NCBI GenBank assembly: GCA_945863785.1
Contig: CAMBAQ010000005.1
Coordinates: 1-23,896, forward strand
Origin: Chthoniobacter flavus
Lineage (GTDB): Bacteria; Verrucomicrobiota; Verrucomicrobiia; Chthoniobacterales; Terrimicrobiaceae
Direction: 5' to 3'
Length of the DNA: 23,896 nt
The notes under the pieces were generated by a model. It saw nothing but the letters and a program-made list of their open reading frames with translations. It did not search any database and was not told the origin of the DNA. Below, one piece after another: positions 6,703 to 13,878 of this stretch (its first letter is position 1; each line of letters opens with the position of its first letter). The translations under genes were made by a program, and so were the position numbers.

Positions 6703-7677
6703 CTAGTCGCCGTAGCCGTTCGGATGCTTCACGTGCCACGCCCATGCGCTTTCCACGATGGTCTGGATATTTTCAAAGCGGGGAACCCAGCCGAGTTCGC
6801 GACGGATTTTATCGGAGGCAGCGATAAGGCGCGGCGGATCGCCGGCGCGGCGGGGTTTCTCAATGGCTTTGATATCGGATCCCGTGATTTTTTTGCACGT
6901 CTCGATCACTTCACGAACGGAGGTTCCGCCGCCGGTGCCCAGATTGTAGAAATCACTTTTTTCGGACTTCAAAGCAAGAATGTGAGCTTGGGCGAGGTCC
7001 AGTATGTGGATGTAGTCGCGTATGCACGTGCCATCGGGCGTGGGGTAGTCGGTGCCAAAAATATCCACCGACTCGCGCTGGCCGAGAGCGACCTTGAGGA
7101 CGTTGGGGATGAGGTGCGTCTCGATTCGGTGATCCTCTCCAAATGCCTCAGATGCCCCAGCCGCATTGAAGTAACGGAGGGCCGTGAAGGAGAGTTTGTG
7201 AATCTCGTGATACCACTTGAGGATGGTCTCAAACATGAGTTTGGACTCACCGTAAGGATTGATGGGTTTTTGCGGGAGCGATTCATCCAGCGGCATGCGG
7301 TCCGGAATGCCAAAAGTGGCGCAGGTCGAGGAAAAGACGAATTTTTTAACCCCGAACTCGACGACCATGTCCAAGAGGTTGATTCCCGAGCTGACGTTGT
7401 TGCGGAAATACTTGGAGGGATTGGTCATCGACTCGCCGACCAGCGCGTTGGCGGCGAAATGCATCACGGCGTCGGGCTTGACCTCCTCAAAAACGTGCCT
7501 CAAGACCGAGCGGTCAGCGAGATCACCTTGGTAGAAATCGGCACGTGGATCGACTGCCTTGGCGTGACCTTCGGTGAGATTGTCGAAGACCGAAACCTCA
7601 AAACCTTGGTTAATCATTTGCTCGACACAAATGCTGCCGATGTAGCCCGCTCCACCCGTGACAATAATTTTTTTCAT
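6703..7677 (-). CDS. galE: UDP-glucose 4-epimerase
   Basis: Short-chain dehydrogenase-type enzyme interconverting UDP-glucose and UDP-galactose, feeding surface sugars. I start it at the ATG at 7677 because the Rossmann motif GGAGYIG then lies at residues 8-14, as in the family; the frame stays open upstream but that part looks like non-coding DNA. The protein has 324 residues. The catalytic pair is Y142 and K146 (PYGESK), with S117/T118 in SSTCATFG, where SSS/AVYG is usual. The substrate region FNAAGASEAFGEDH and the C-terminal GDPPRLIAA segment are typical. No Shine-Dalgarno sequence lies next to the start; the 5' leader holds a hairpin. It lies about 110 nt before lptD on the same strand. 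Confidence 0.93.
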   Translation of the reverse strand: MKKIIVTGGAGYIGSICVEQMINQGFEVSVFDNLTEGHAKAVDPRADFYQGDLADRSVLRHVFEEVKPDAVMHFAANALVGESMTNPSKYFRNNVSSGINLLDMVVEFGVKKFVFSSTCATFGIPDRMPLDESLPQKPINPYGESKLMFETILKWYHEIHKLSFTALRYFNAAGASEAFGEDHRIETHLIPNVLKVALGQRESVDIFGTDYPTPDGTCIRDYIHILDLAQAHILALKSEKSDFYNLGTGGGTSVREVIETCKKITGSDIKAIEKPRRAGDPPRLIAASDKIRRELGWVPRFENIQTIVESAWAWHVKHPNGYGD

Positions 7678-7684
7678 TTGAATG

Positions 7685-7714
7685 AGGCGTTGATTCCTAT
7701 CAAAAACAACGCCT
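7685..7714 (-). promoter_or_regulatory. Hairpin in the galE leader
   Basis: Perfect 8-bp arms (AGGCGTTG at 7685-7692 and CAACGCCT at 7707-7714) flank a 14-nt loop. The structure is in the 71-nt spacer between rodA and galE and ends seven bases before the galE ATG. The only AGGA-like sequence of this leader is in the loop. No T-run follows in the direction of transcription, so translation control, mRNA processing or simple spacing is more likely than termination. Confidence 0.4.
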
Positions 7715-7748
7715 AAGCGGCAATATAATCTTAAGAAGGAGGGCGGCC

Positions 7749-8849
7749 CTAGCGGGGCGATCGGCGATAAATCCAAATGCTTTGCAGAAGCCCAAAGCTC
7801 AGCAGAGTGATCATGATGAAGGAACCGCCGTAGCTCACTAATGGAAGCGGCAGGCCCGTAATGGGGGTGAGGGAAACCGTCATTCCCAGATTCATGAATG
7901 TGTGAGTAAAGAGCAGCAGAGTGATGCCAATCGCGAGTAGCCGACCAAGGTCGTCCTCCGCCTCCAGGGCGATAGCAAGCATGAGAATAAAGAGAAGGGT
8001 GAGGGCCGCTATGAGAATCACCCCGCCTAGGAAGCCGTGTTGCTCCCCCATCACCGAAAAAATAAAATCGTTGTGCACGATGGTTGAAGGCAGGAATCCG
8101 AGGGCGTTTTGTGTGTTAGGGGCCTTGTATCCCTTGCCCGTAAATCCGCCGGATCCAATGGCGATGAGGGACTGGGTAATGTTCCACCCGTCGCCCTGAG
8201 GGTCGGCGTCCGGATTCATGAACGTCGTGATGCGCGAGTATTGGTAAGGCTTGAGGCCGAAATGAACTACGAGCGGAATCAAGGCAAATGCAATAACCAG
8301 CATCAAAATCAACCACCTTTTCGGGATGTGGCCAACAAACATCATTCCTAAAATGACAGGGACCCAAACGATGCAGGAGCCTAGGTCGGGTTGGATTAAA
8401 ATCATCAGCCAAGGCGCACCGACAATCGCTCCGCAGCAGAGAATGCGAAGGAACGCCGGCATGGTTCTGGTCCTGGAAAGGAACAGCGCGATCGTCATGA
8501 TGCCGGCGATCACAGCCAACTGGGATGGTTGGAAGCTGGCTGGGCCGAGGTTCAGCCAACTACGCGCGCCATAACGCTTCTCGCCGAGAAACATGGTTGC
8601 GATCAAAGTGACAATACTCAGGACATAAAGCGGAATGGCTCCGAAACGCACCCACCTGTAATCCATTAAAGAAACGATGAAAAACATGGGCAAGCAGACA
8701 AGTATCCAGGTGGCCTGGGATTTCGCAAAATGCTGATCCCTCATCCATGTGGCGCTGTGGATGGCATAGACGCCATAGATCAGAAGCGCAATCATGAGGC
8801 CGAATAGCACCCAGTTCATGCGGAGGAAATTTCTGAGAATCGGATGCAT
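7749..8849 (-). CDS. rodA: RodA, SEDS-family peptidoglycan glycosyltransferase
   Basis: Polytopic inner-membrane protein that polymerises lipid II during cell elongation with a class B penicillin-binding protein. At 366 residues with about ten hydrophobic segments it matches RodA. The family signatures are present: GARSWLNLGPASFQPSQ near residue 95-110, LIQPDLGS with its conserved Asp near 150, WNITQSLIAIGSGGFTGKG, and the C-terminal PLPLVSYGGS. The periplasmic loop reads GFLPSTIVHNDFIF where FLPE-HTDFIF is usual, so the Glu is replaced. The ATG shares its first base with the upstream ABC gene's TGA (TGATG), giving tight coupling to an unexpected partner. No mreBCD or penicillin-binding-protein gene is in view. 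Confidence 0.9.
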   Translation of the reverse strand: MHPILRNFLRMNWVLFGLMIALLIYGVYAIHSATWMRDQHFAKSQATWILVCLPMFFIVSLMDYRWVRFGAIPLYVLSIVTLIATMFLGEKRYGARSWLNLGPASFQPSQLAVIAGIMTIALFLSRTRTMPAFLRILCCGAIVGAPWLMILIQPDLGSCIVWVPVILGMMFVGHIPKRWLILMLVIAFALIPLVVHFGLKPYQYSRITTFMNPDADPQGDGWNITQSLIAIGSGGFTGKGYKAPNTQNALGFLPSTIVHNDFIFSVMGEQHGFLGGVILIAALTLLFILMLAIALEAEDDLGRLLAIGITLLLFTHTFMNLGMTVSLTPITGLPLPLVSYGGSFIMITLLSFGLLQSIWIYRRSPR

Positions 8850-9637
8850 CAGGTGAGCGAGGGCACGGCGGCGAGAAGTGTTTTTGTGTAGTCGTTCTGA
8901 GGATCCTGGTAGATCGCTTCAGCGCTTGCAGACTCGACGATTTTTCCATGGTGCATGACGAGCACATGGTCGCTGATGTGCTCGACCACAGCGAGGTCGT
9001 GGGCGATGAAAAGATAAGCGATCCCGAATTGCTCCTGCAGATCCTGCAATAAATTCACAATCTGAGCCTGCACGCTCACATCAAGGGCGCTCACAGGTTC
9101 ATCGCAGACGATGAATCGTGGTTCCACCGCAAGCGCCCGCGCGATGCCGATGCGCTGACGTTGACCGCCGCTGAACTCGTGTGGGTAGCGGCGCATCATT
9201 TCGGGTTGAAGTCCGACGAGTCGAAGCAGTTCAGCGATGCGATCTGAGCGCTCGGATCGTGTCATCTCGGGAAAGTGAATTTCTAAAGCCTCGCCAACAA
9301 TTTCAGCGATGGTGAATCGCGGGTTGAGTGAGCCAAAAGGGTCCTGAAAGATCATCTGCATTTCGCGACGCAGGGGGCGAAAATCCTGTTCGGAAAGGGG
9401 AAGAATCTCACGTCCGCAAAACTTCACACTTCCCGAGGTCGGAGGAATGAGTTTGAGAATCGTGCGACCGACTGTCGTCTTGCCGCTTCCGCTTTCTCCG
9501 ACGAGGCCGACTGTCTGGCCAGCTTGGATAGAAAAAGAAACATCGTCGACAGCTCGGATGTCACCCGTCTTGCGGCGAAAAACTCCACCGTGAACAGGGA
9601 ACCATGTGCAAAGATTTTGAACCTCCAGCAAAGGCAT
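8849..9637 (-). CDS. oppF: OppF/DppF-type ABC transporter ATP-binding protein
   Basis: ATPase subunit of the peptide/nickel uptake class. From the chosen ATG at 9637 (262 residues) the order is Walker [10 protein letters not shown] at about 47-55, Q-loop [13 protein letters not shown], signature [14 protein letters not shown] at 155-168, Walker [13 protein letters not shown] at 175-186 and switch His in IAHD. The phrase [10 protein letters not shown] is typical of OppF/DppF. The protein stops after [13 protein letters not shown], so it lacks the roughly 50-60 residue C-terminal extension common in that class. An ATG at 9682 would add 15 residues; neither start has a clear Shine-Dalgarno sequence. 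No permease, binding protein or OppD is adjacent; partners must be elsewhere. Confidence 0.88.
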   Translation of the reverse strand: MPLLEVQNLCTWFPVHGGVFRRKTGDIRAVDDVSFSIQAGQTVGLVGESGSGKTTVGRTILKLIPPTSGSVKFCGREILPLSEQDFRPLRREMQMIFQDPFGSLNPRFTIAEIVGEALEIHFPEMTRSERSDRIAELLRLVGLQPEMMRRYPHEFSGGQRQRIGIARALAVEPRFIVCDEPVSALDVSVQAQIVNLLQDLQEQFGIAYLFIAHDLAVVEHISDHVLVMHHGKIVESASAEAIYQDPQNDYTKTLLAAVPSLT

Positions 9638-9701
9638 GAACGACGTTAACACAAACTCTGCGGAAATGTCATCCGAGTTCATGCTTGGCGCAAATTTTTA
9701 T

Positions 9702-9725
9702 CCAACCCGCCGGAATGGGGGTTGG
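9702..9725. other. Intercistronic inverted repeat between rpmB and oppF
   Basis: Seven-base arms CCAACCC and GGGTTGG enclose a ten-base loop. It lies about 20 nt past the rpmB stop and 65 nt before the preferred oppF start. On the minus strand the hairpin is followed by A-rich rather than T-rich sequence, so it may be an mRNA-end or processing structure that sets rpmB expression apart from oppF. Confidence 0.35.
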
Positions 9726-9746
9726 GCAGGCAGGGCCGAAGAGGGT

Positions 9747-10013
9747 TTATTTTACGAGACCTGCGGCAGCAAGGGTCTTGTAAGCGCCATTTTTCGAAAG
9801 CGTTTTGAACGCTCTTGCAGTGGCTTTCACTGTGACGAATTTTTTCAACTCAGGCACCCAGACGCGCTTGGTTTTGAGATTGGGCTGGAAGTAACGCGGC
9901 GTCACAGCAGTGACGTGCATGCCGATTCCGCCTTTTTTCTTGGCGAGACCGCGACGATGGATTTTTGAACCGCGTACGGGCTTGGCCCCTGTGATGCTGC
10001 ACTTTCTAGACAT
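9747..10013 (-). CDS. rpmB: Large-subunit ribosomal protein bL28
   Basis: An 88-residue basic protein of the 50S subunit. The N-terminus MSRKCSITGAKPVRGSKI and the strand NLKTKRVWVPELKKFVTVKA are characteristic of bL28, and the C-terminal helix is Ala/Lys-rich. The ATG at 10013 is chosen because it gives this canonical beginning; the open frame extends 15 codons further but with unlike sequence. The gene stands apart from other ribosomal genes. No Shine-Dalgarno sequence is seen, and a plausible promoter ends only a few bases before the start. Confidence 0.95.
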   Translation of the reverse strand: MSRKCSITGAKPVRGSKIHRRGLAKKKGGIGMHVTAVTPRYFQPNLKTKRVWVPELKKFVTVKATARAFKTLSKNGAYKTLAAAGLVK

Positions 10014-10027
10014 AAGATGGAGGGCAG

Positions 10028-10055
10028 AGGTTACTGGGAGATTTGGATACGTCAA
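10028..10055 (-). promoter_or_regulatory. rpmB: Candidate rpmB promoter
   Basis: On the minus strand TTGACG (10055-10050) and TAACCT (10033-10028) are 16 bp apart. The -35 box is good and the -10 box weak. The expected start of transcription would be only about eight bases before the rpmB ATG, giving a very short leader. Confidence 0.35.
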
Positions 10056-10116
10056 CACATTCCCGATATTTTTTTTAAAAGAAAGAATTCCTGTCGTTAA
10101 AAGAGCATTTAAATAT

Positions 10117-10146
10117 TTGACACAGCAGCGCTTCTGTATCTAATTT
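10117..10146 (+). promoter_or_regulatory. Candidate promoter for the HNH endonuclease gene
   Basis: A consensus -35 hexamer TTGACA is at 10117-10122. The -10 is less clear: TAATTT at 10141-10146 is 18 bp away and overlaps a TATCTAAT string. It lies in A/T-rich DNA between the divergent rpmB and HNH genes, about 70 bp before the chosen start at 10213. Confidence 0.4.
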
Positions 10147-10212
10147 TCACGAGTCTGCGGGAAGGCTTGCCGCAAGATGCGGAGAGAGTCTTGTTCCGAG
10201 GCGTTGTTCCAT

Positions 10213-10824
10213 ATGCAATATCTTCTCGATACACCCGTTTTAGTTCTCAATCGTCTTTGGCAGGCGGTGAACACATGCAGTGCCCGTCGTGCGTTCACTC
10301 TCTTATATCAAGGCCATGCGCAGGTGGTCGCCGCAGAGCCAGGGCAGGGCTTCATTACCCACGACTTTGCAAGTTGGAGGGATTTTTCTCGCAGTAATCC
10401 GGAGGAGAACATGGCGCAGACGATCTCGATGCAAATTCGCGTGCCTCGGATCATTGTTCTCCTGCTTTTTGAGCGACTTCCCAAAAAGGAAGTGAAGTTC
10501 ACGCGACACAATGTTTTCGAGCGCGATAAAAACACCTGCCAATATTGCAATCGCGTGAAGCCCCGCGAAGAGCTGAACCTGGACCACGTTTTTCCAAGGG
10601 ATCGAGGCGGGCAGACGACTTGGGAAAATATCGTGTGCTCTTGCATTCCCTGCAATACACGGAAGGGGAATCGTCTTCCTCACGAGGCGGGAATGCAGCT
10701 TGCCCGCAAGCCGAAGCGCCCGAAATGGCGACCCTTTGTAAATATTTCTTTTTCGACCCAGCCGCATGAGAGCTGGAAACACTTCCTCGATATCGCCTAT
10801 TGGAACGTGGAATTGAGCGACTAA
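10213..10824 (+). CDS. HNH endonuclease family protein
   Basis: A 203-residue predicted nuclease of the small stand-alone HNH class widespread in bacteria. It begins with VLVLNRLWQAVNTCSARRAF and a LLYQGHAQVV segment, the usual N-terminal domain of this class. The HNH/zinc part follows: CQYC at residues 109-112, LDHVFPRDRGG with H125, WENIVCSC and CIPCNTRKGNR with the second Cys pair at C144 and C147. The ATG at 10213 is chosen since the family begins within a few residues of VLVLNR; an in-frame ATG at 10177 would add 12 unlike residues. The substrate and role are not known for this class; a repair or nicking role is only a guess. It stands alone, divergent from rpmB and convergent with lipB. 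Confidence 0.88.
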   Translation: MQYLLDTPVLVLNRLWQAVNTCSARRAFTLLYQGHAQVVAAEPGQGFITHDFASWRDFSRSNPEENMAQTISMQIRVPRIIVLLLFERLPKKEVKFTRHNVFERDKNTCQYCNRVKPREELNLDHVFPRDRGGQTTWENIVCSCIPCNTRKGNRLPHEAGMQLARKPKRPKWRPFVNISFSTQPHESWKHFLDIAYWNVELSD

Positions 10825-10877
10825 AAAATAATTTAAAAAACTCTTGCGTTACCTGAGAGATCGTGAGAATCTGAAAT

Positions 10878-10927
10878 TGTTCTGGGGGGAACAGTAGGCC
10901 GTTGCAACATTCGTTGCGGCGGCCTAC
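10878..10927 (+). terminator. Back-to-back hairpins, probable intrinsic terminator after the HNH gene
   Basis: Two hairpins abut. The first is TGTTC/GAACA (10878-10893) with a G-rich loop. The second (10894-10927) has 15-bp arms starting GTAGGCCG and ending CGGCCTAC, two G:T pairs and loop ATTC. ATCTTTTAT follows on the plus strand, so the second is a plausible intrinsic terminator for the plus-strand gene 70 nt upstream. It lies five bases from the convergent lipB stop; on the minus strand no T-run follows, so it may serve lipB only as an mRNA-end hairpin. Confidence 0.7.
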
Positions 10928-10932
10928 ATCTT

Positions 10933-11565
10933 TTATAGGGTCTGTGATTCGGCCAATGTCCCCAGCGCTGTTTCAAATAAACGCCACGCACGTTCGATGC
11001 ATTCCGCCATGTCAATTTCAACGCCGGCCTCACGCTCGAAGCAGGTGATTTCGACTCCCGTGAGTCCGCAGGGGGTGATGTGGGTGAAGGGTTCGAGAGA
11101 TTCGCGAGTCACGTTGATGGCAAAGCCATGCATCGAGACCCATTTTTTGATTCCCACACCCAAAGAGGCGAGCTTGCGTGGACCCACCCAGACGCCTGTA
11201 AGACCGTCACGGCGCTCGGCTTGGATTCCATAGGTCGCGGAGAGTTCAATAAGAAAGCTTTCTAAAAAGCGAAGGTAGAGGTGAAGATCTCTTCCTCGAC
11301 GATTGAGATCAAGAATCGGATAGCCCGTCAGTTGTCCCGGGCCATGGTAGGTGGCCTGTCCGCCGCGGTTGGTTTCAAAAACAGGGTGCGGCATCGCGAT
11401 GCCGAGGCTGGTTTGATCGCGGGTTCGACCGATGGTGTAAACGGGATCATGCTCAAGAAGGATGAGGGTCTCCTCGCCGCGTCCAGCGATGAGATCTTCC
11501 AGGAGGCTGTTCTGAAGATCCAGAGCGGCAGCGTAATCCATTCGGCCGGGAGTAAGGATTTTCAT
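10933..11565 (-). CDS. lipB: Octanoyl-[ACP]:protein N-octanoyltransferase
   Basis: Transfers octanoate from acyl carrier protein to lipoyl domains, the first step of lipoate synthesis, in the cytosol. The 210-residue protein has the expected RGGQATYHGPGQLTGYPI at 67-84, lysine K131 in RKLASLG and the catalytic cysteine C166 in ITPCGLTG. The His of SMHGFAINV is also in place. Length is normal. Its ATG overlaps the ruvC stop as ATGA, so the two are translated from the same mRNA. No lipA or lipoylated-complex gene is nearby. Confidence 0.94.
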   Translation of the reverse strand: MKILTPGRMDYAAALDLQNSLLEDLIAGRGEETLILLEHDPVYTIGRTRDQTSLGIAMPHPVFETNRGGQATYHGPGQLTGYPILDLNRRGRDLHLYLRFLESFLIELSATYGIQAERRDGLTGVWVGPRKLASLGVGIKKWVSMHGFAINVTRESLEPFTHITPCGLTGVEITCFEREAGVEIDMAECIERAWRLFETALGTLAESQTL

Positions 11566-12074
11566 AATCGTTGCACATGCCCACCCTGCAATGCCGCTGG
11601 GGGAGATTGAAAATGGGTGAGGCCGACGGCGATCGCATCAGCCGCATCGGCCGGAGGGGTTACAGTGAGGCCCAGCAACGTTCGCACCATGAATGCCACT
11701 TGAGATTTTTGGGCGGCTCCGCGACCGACCACGGCTTGCTTCACTCGCCGGGGGGCATATTCGTAAATCGGCAGTCCGTGTTTGGCTCCAGCCAAGAGAA
11801 CCGCTCCCCGTGCGGATCCAAGGGTGATCGCCGTCTGGAAACTTTGTACATAGATCACGCTTTCGACAGCCATGGCTGTCGGTTGGAAACGCAGCATCTC
11901 ATCGCAAAGACGGGTGTGGATTTCCAAGAGGCACGCTGGGATTGAAAGCTTTGGTGGATTTTTAATCACATCAAAATGCAGGCAACGCACCTTGCCTGCC
12001 GAGCGCTGTAGTACAGCGTATCCGGTGCCGCGAAGCGAAGGATCCACTGCTAAAAGAATCTCGACGGAAGACAT
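11562..12074 (-). CDS. ruvC: Crossover junction endodeoxyribonuclease RuvC
   Basis: Dimeric resolvase that cleaves Holliday junctions with RuvAB. From the ATG at 12074 it has 170 residues and all four catalytic acids: D11 in LAVDPS, E71 in VESVIY, and D143 and D146 in PADAADAIAV. An ATG 18 bases upstream would add six residues and is less like the family start. The four-base overlap with lipB indicates a joint transcript. ruvA and ruvB are not in the window. No SOS box was recognised in the 57-nt spacer upstream. Confidence 0.93.
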   Translation of the reverse strand: MSSVEILLAVDPSLRGTGYAVLQRSAGKVRCLHFDVIKNPPKLSIPACLLEIHTRLCDEMLRFQPTAMAVESVIYVQSFQTAITLGSARGAVLLAGAKHGLPIYEYAPRRVKQAVVGRGAAQKSQVAFMVRTLLGLTVTPPADAADAIAVGLTHFQSPPAALQGGHVQRL

Positions 12075-12131
12075 GGGTGCGAGAATAAACAAAAAACCCA
12101 GCGAGGCAATGGCATCAACGGGAGATGTGGA

Positions 12132-13130
12132 TCATTGCGCCGCCGCAGTCCTTTTTGCGGCGAAGTGACCGGTCGCGATAGCATCAGGAATCGTAAACGG
12201 ACGCTCAGGCGAGGGGGCGCGTTGGAGGTTCTGCTCCAAGATTTGGCCGCCCTGCCAGATATGGGAGTTTTTTGAAAACGGTCCAACGAGTCGAGGGTCG
12301 CTCCAAGTGTGGATCGATAGAAGGGGGACGCCGAGTGCTGCGGCCAAGTGCATGGGTCCGCTATCCACGCTCACGACATAGCTGGCGCCACGCATCAAGC
12401 CGATCAATTCGGTAAGGCTAGTTTTTCCTAAAAGATCAATCACTCCTGGTCCAAAATCGGGGAGAGACTTTGGGGCACCAGCGAGAACGATGGGCAGCGC
12501 GGACTTTTCCTGAAACGCTTGAATGAAAGCGCCAATGGCATCGGAATTGAGGGATTTGCCTTCGCCACGGGAAAATGGATGGAGCACGATGTAAGGATCG
12601 TTTGTGGTGACGGCTCTTGGGCGCAATCCGCGAGGGATCCCCCAGTCCAATGCTTCTGGTATAGGGATTCCTAAAGCCGGCAGCACTCGAAGGTAACGAT
12701 TCACCGCATGTTCGTCTTTCCTCACTGGAACCGAGCTTGAATAGAAAAAACCGGCTCCCTCGCGTGCATCACCGAGGCCGACAACCACTCGGGCGCCGCT
12801 GCAGTAAGCCATGAGCCCGCTCCTAAGAAGGCATTGTAAATCCACGACGGTATCGACCTTGAGCTCGCGCAGTCCGCGGTACCAGCGAAGCGCGCGGATT
12901 AGGCCGCTGGGACCTCGGAAACTTTGACGCGGAAACGGATGGATTTTTGCAATGGCAGGATTCGCCTCGAGTAACTCGCTCCAGCGCGGGTCAAGTATCC
13001 AAGTGATTCGGGTGAGGGGCCAAGCCCGGTGAATGGCGGAGGCGACTGGTAGGGCATGAATCACATCCCCCATGGATCCCGGTTTGATGAAAAGCAGGGA
13101 ATCGGGCGCTTGGTCGTGTGCTAGTGGCAC
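12132..13130 (-). CDS. Glycosyltransferase family 9 (heptosyltransferase-like) protein
   Basis: A 332-residue GT-B enzyme of the LPS heptosyltransferase family, expected at the cytoplasmic face of the inner membrane. The N-terminal FIKPGSMGDVIHALPVASAI is the acceptor-domain signature, and VSVDSGPMHLAAALGVPLLSI is the donor-binding motif of the family. LHPFSRGEGKSL corresponds to the usual central phosphate-contact segment. The donor and acceptor sugars cannot be told from sequence alone. The start codon is GTG at 13130; no Shine-Dalgarno sequence precedes it. It follows the metallophosphoesterase gene by 20 nt and precedes ruvC by 57 nt. It suggests a heptose- or related-sugar-containing LPS core. 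Confidence 0.87.
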   Translation of the reverse strand: MPLAHDQAPDSLLFIKPGSMGDVIHALPVASAIHRAWPLTRITWILDPRWSELLEANPAIAKIHPFPRQSFRGPSGLIRALRWYRGLRELKVDTVVDLQCLLRSGLMAYCSGARVVVGLGDAREGAGFFYSSSVPVRKDEHAVNRYLRVLPALGIPIPEALDWGIPRGLRPRAVTTNDPYIVLHPFSRGEGKSLNSDAIGAFIQAFQEKSALPIVLAGAPKSLPDFGPGVIDLLGKTSLTELIGLMRGASYVVSVDSGPMHLAAALGVPLLSIHTWSDPRLVGPFSKNSHIWQGGQILEQNLQRAPSPERPFTIPDAIATGHFAAKRTAAAQ

Positions 13131-13150
13131 GATAAAATCGGGGGTGGAAG

Positions 13151-13873
13151 CTATCTTCCAGTTACAAGGCGGGTCGCCAGTTTGGAAGGAAGACCGGCAT
13201 CAATAATGGCTTTCTGAGCGGCACTGATATCATAGGCGACGCGTCGCAGTGTCACTTCGTTGCTGTCGGTGTCGTAAATGCAATAGGCCGAACGCGAGTC
13301 GCCATCTCTCGATTGACCAACGCTGCCGACATTAATCAGGTATTTGTTTTTTTTAAGGATCGCGAGGACATCGAGTGGTTCGGAGCGAACACCTTCATCA
13401 CGCACGTAGGCTTTCGGAGTGTGTGTGTGACCAACAAAGCACAAAGTCGTGTGCTGATAGCTGAAGCTCGCCGCCGCATCGAGTTGCGTCATGATGTAGG
13501 CCCAGTTGTGTGGCGTGTCGAGGGTGGCGTGGACGATCGTGAAATCTCGGACGAGGCGCTGCATCCTGAGGTTGCGCAGCCATTCTCGGTCCTCCTCGGG
13601 GAGTTGAGCTCGCGTCCACTTGAGCGACAGTTCGGCCAAGGGATTAAGGCCTTCGATCGGGCCGTCTAAAGAGGCGAGTTCGTCGTGGTTGCCTTTCACA
13701 ACAGGACAATCCAGGTCGCGTATCATATCCAAACACTCTTTCGGGTAGGCGTTGTAGCCGACGATATCGCCCATGCATACATGGTGTGTGCAAGATTGCT
13801 CTTGGGCATCAGCCAACACCGCCTGAAGGGCGTGTAGGTTAGCATGAATGTCTCCGAAAATAGCGAATCGCAT
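13151..13873 (-). CDS. Metallophosphoesterase (calcineurin-like, YfcE/MJ0936 type)
   Basis: A 240-residue two-metal phosphodiesterase-like protein. The metal ligand motifs occur in order: GDIHAN (D8, H10), GDIVGYN (D36), GNHD (N62, H63), VHAT and GHTH. The phrase GDIVGYNAYPKECLDMIR is typical of the bacterial and archaeal subgroup that includes MJ0936; substrates for this subgroup are poorly defined. It starts five bases after the stop of the helical-protein gene on the same strand and has no Shine-Dalgarno sequence. Confidence 0.88.
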   Translation of the reverse strand: MRFAIFGDIHANLHALQAVLADAQEQSCTHHVCMGDIVGYNAYPKECLDMIRDLDCPVVKGNHDELASLDGPIEGLNPLAELSLKWTRAQLPEEDREWLRNLRMQRLVRDFTIVHATLDTPHNWAYIMTQLDAAASFSYQHTTLCFVGHTHTPKAYVRDEGVRSEPLDVLAILKKNKYLINVGSVGQSRDGDSRSAYCIYDTDSNEVTLRRVAYDISAAQKAIIDAGLPSKLATRLVTGR

Positions 13874-13878
13874 GGAAG

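Noticed and set aside
6685..7716. A 343-residue plus-strand open frame opposite galE
   Set aside because: It lies fully antisense to galE, which has all catalytic motifs; the antisense product has no recognisable domain and reflects codon bias on the other strand.
7678..7776. N-terminal extension of galE by 33 residues
   Set aside because: The extension overlaps the end of rodA and precedes the canonical MKKIIVTGGAGYIG start; it is unlike the family.
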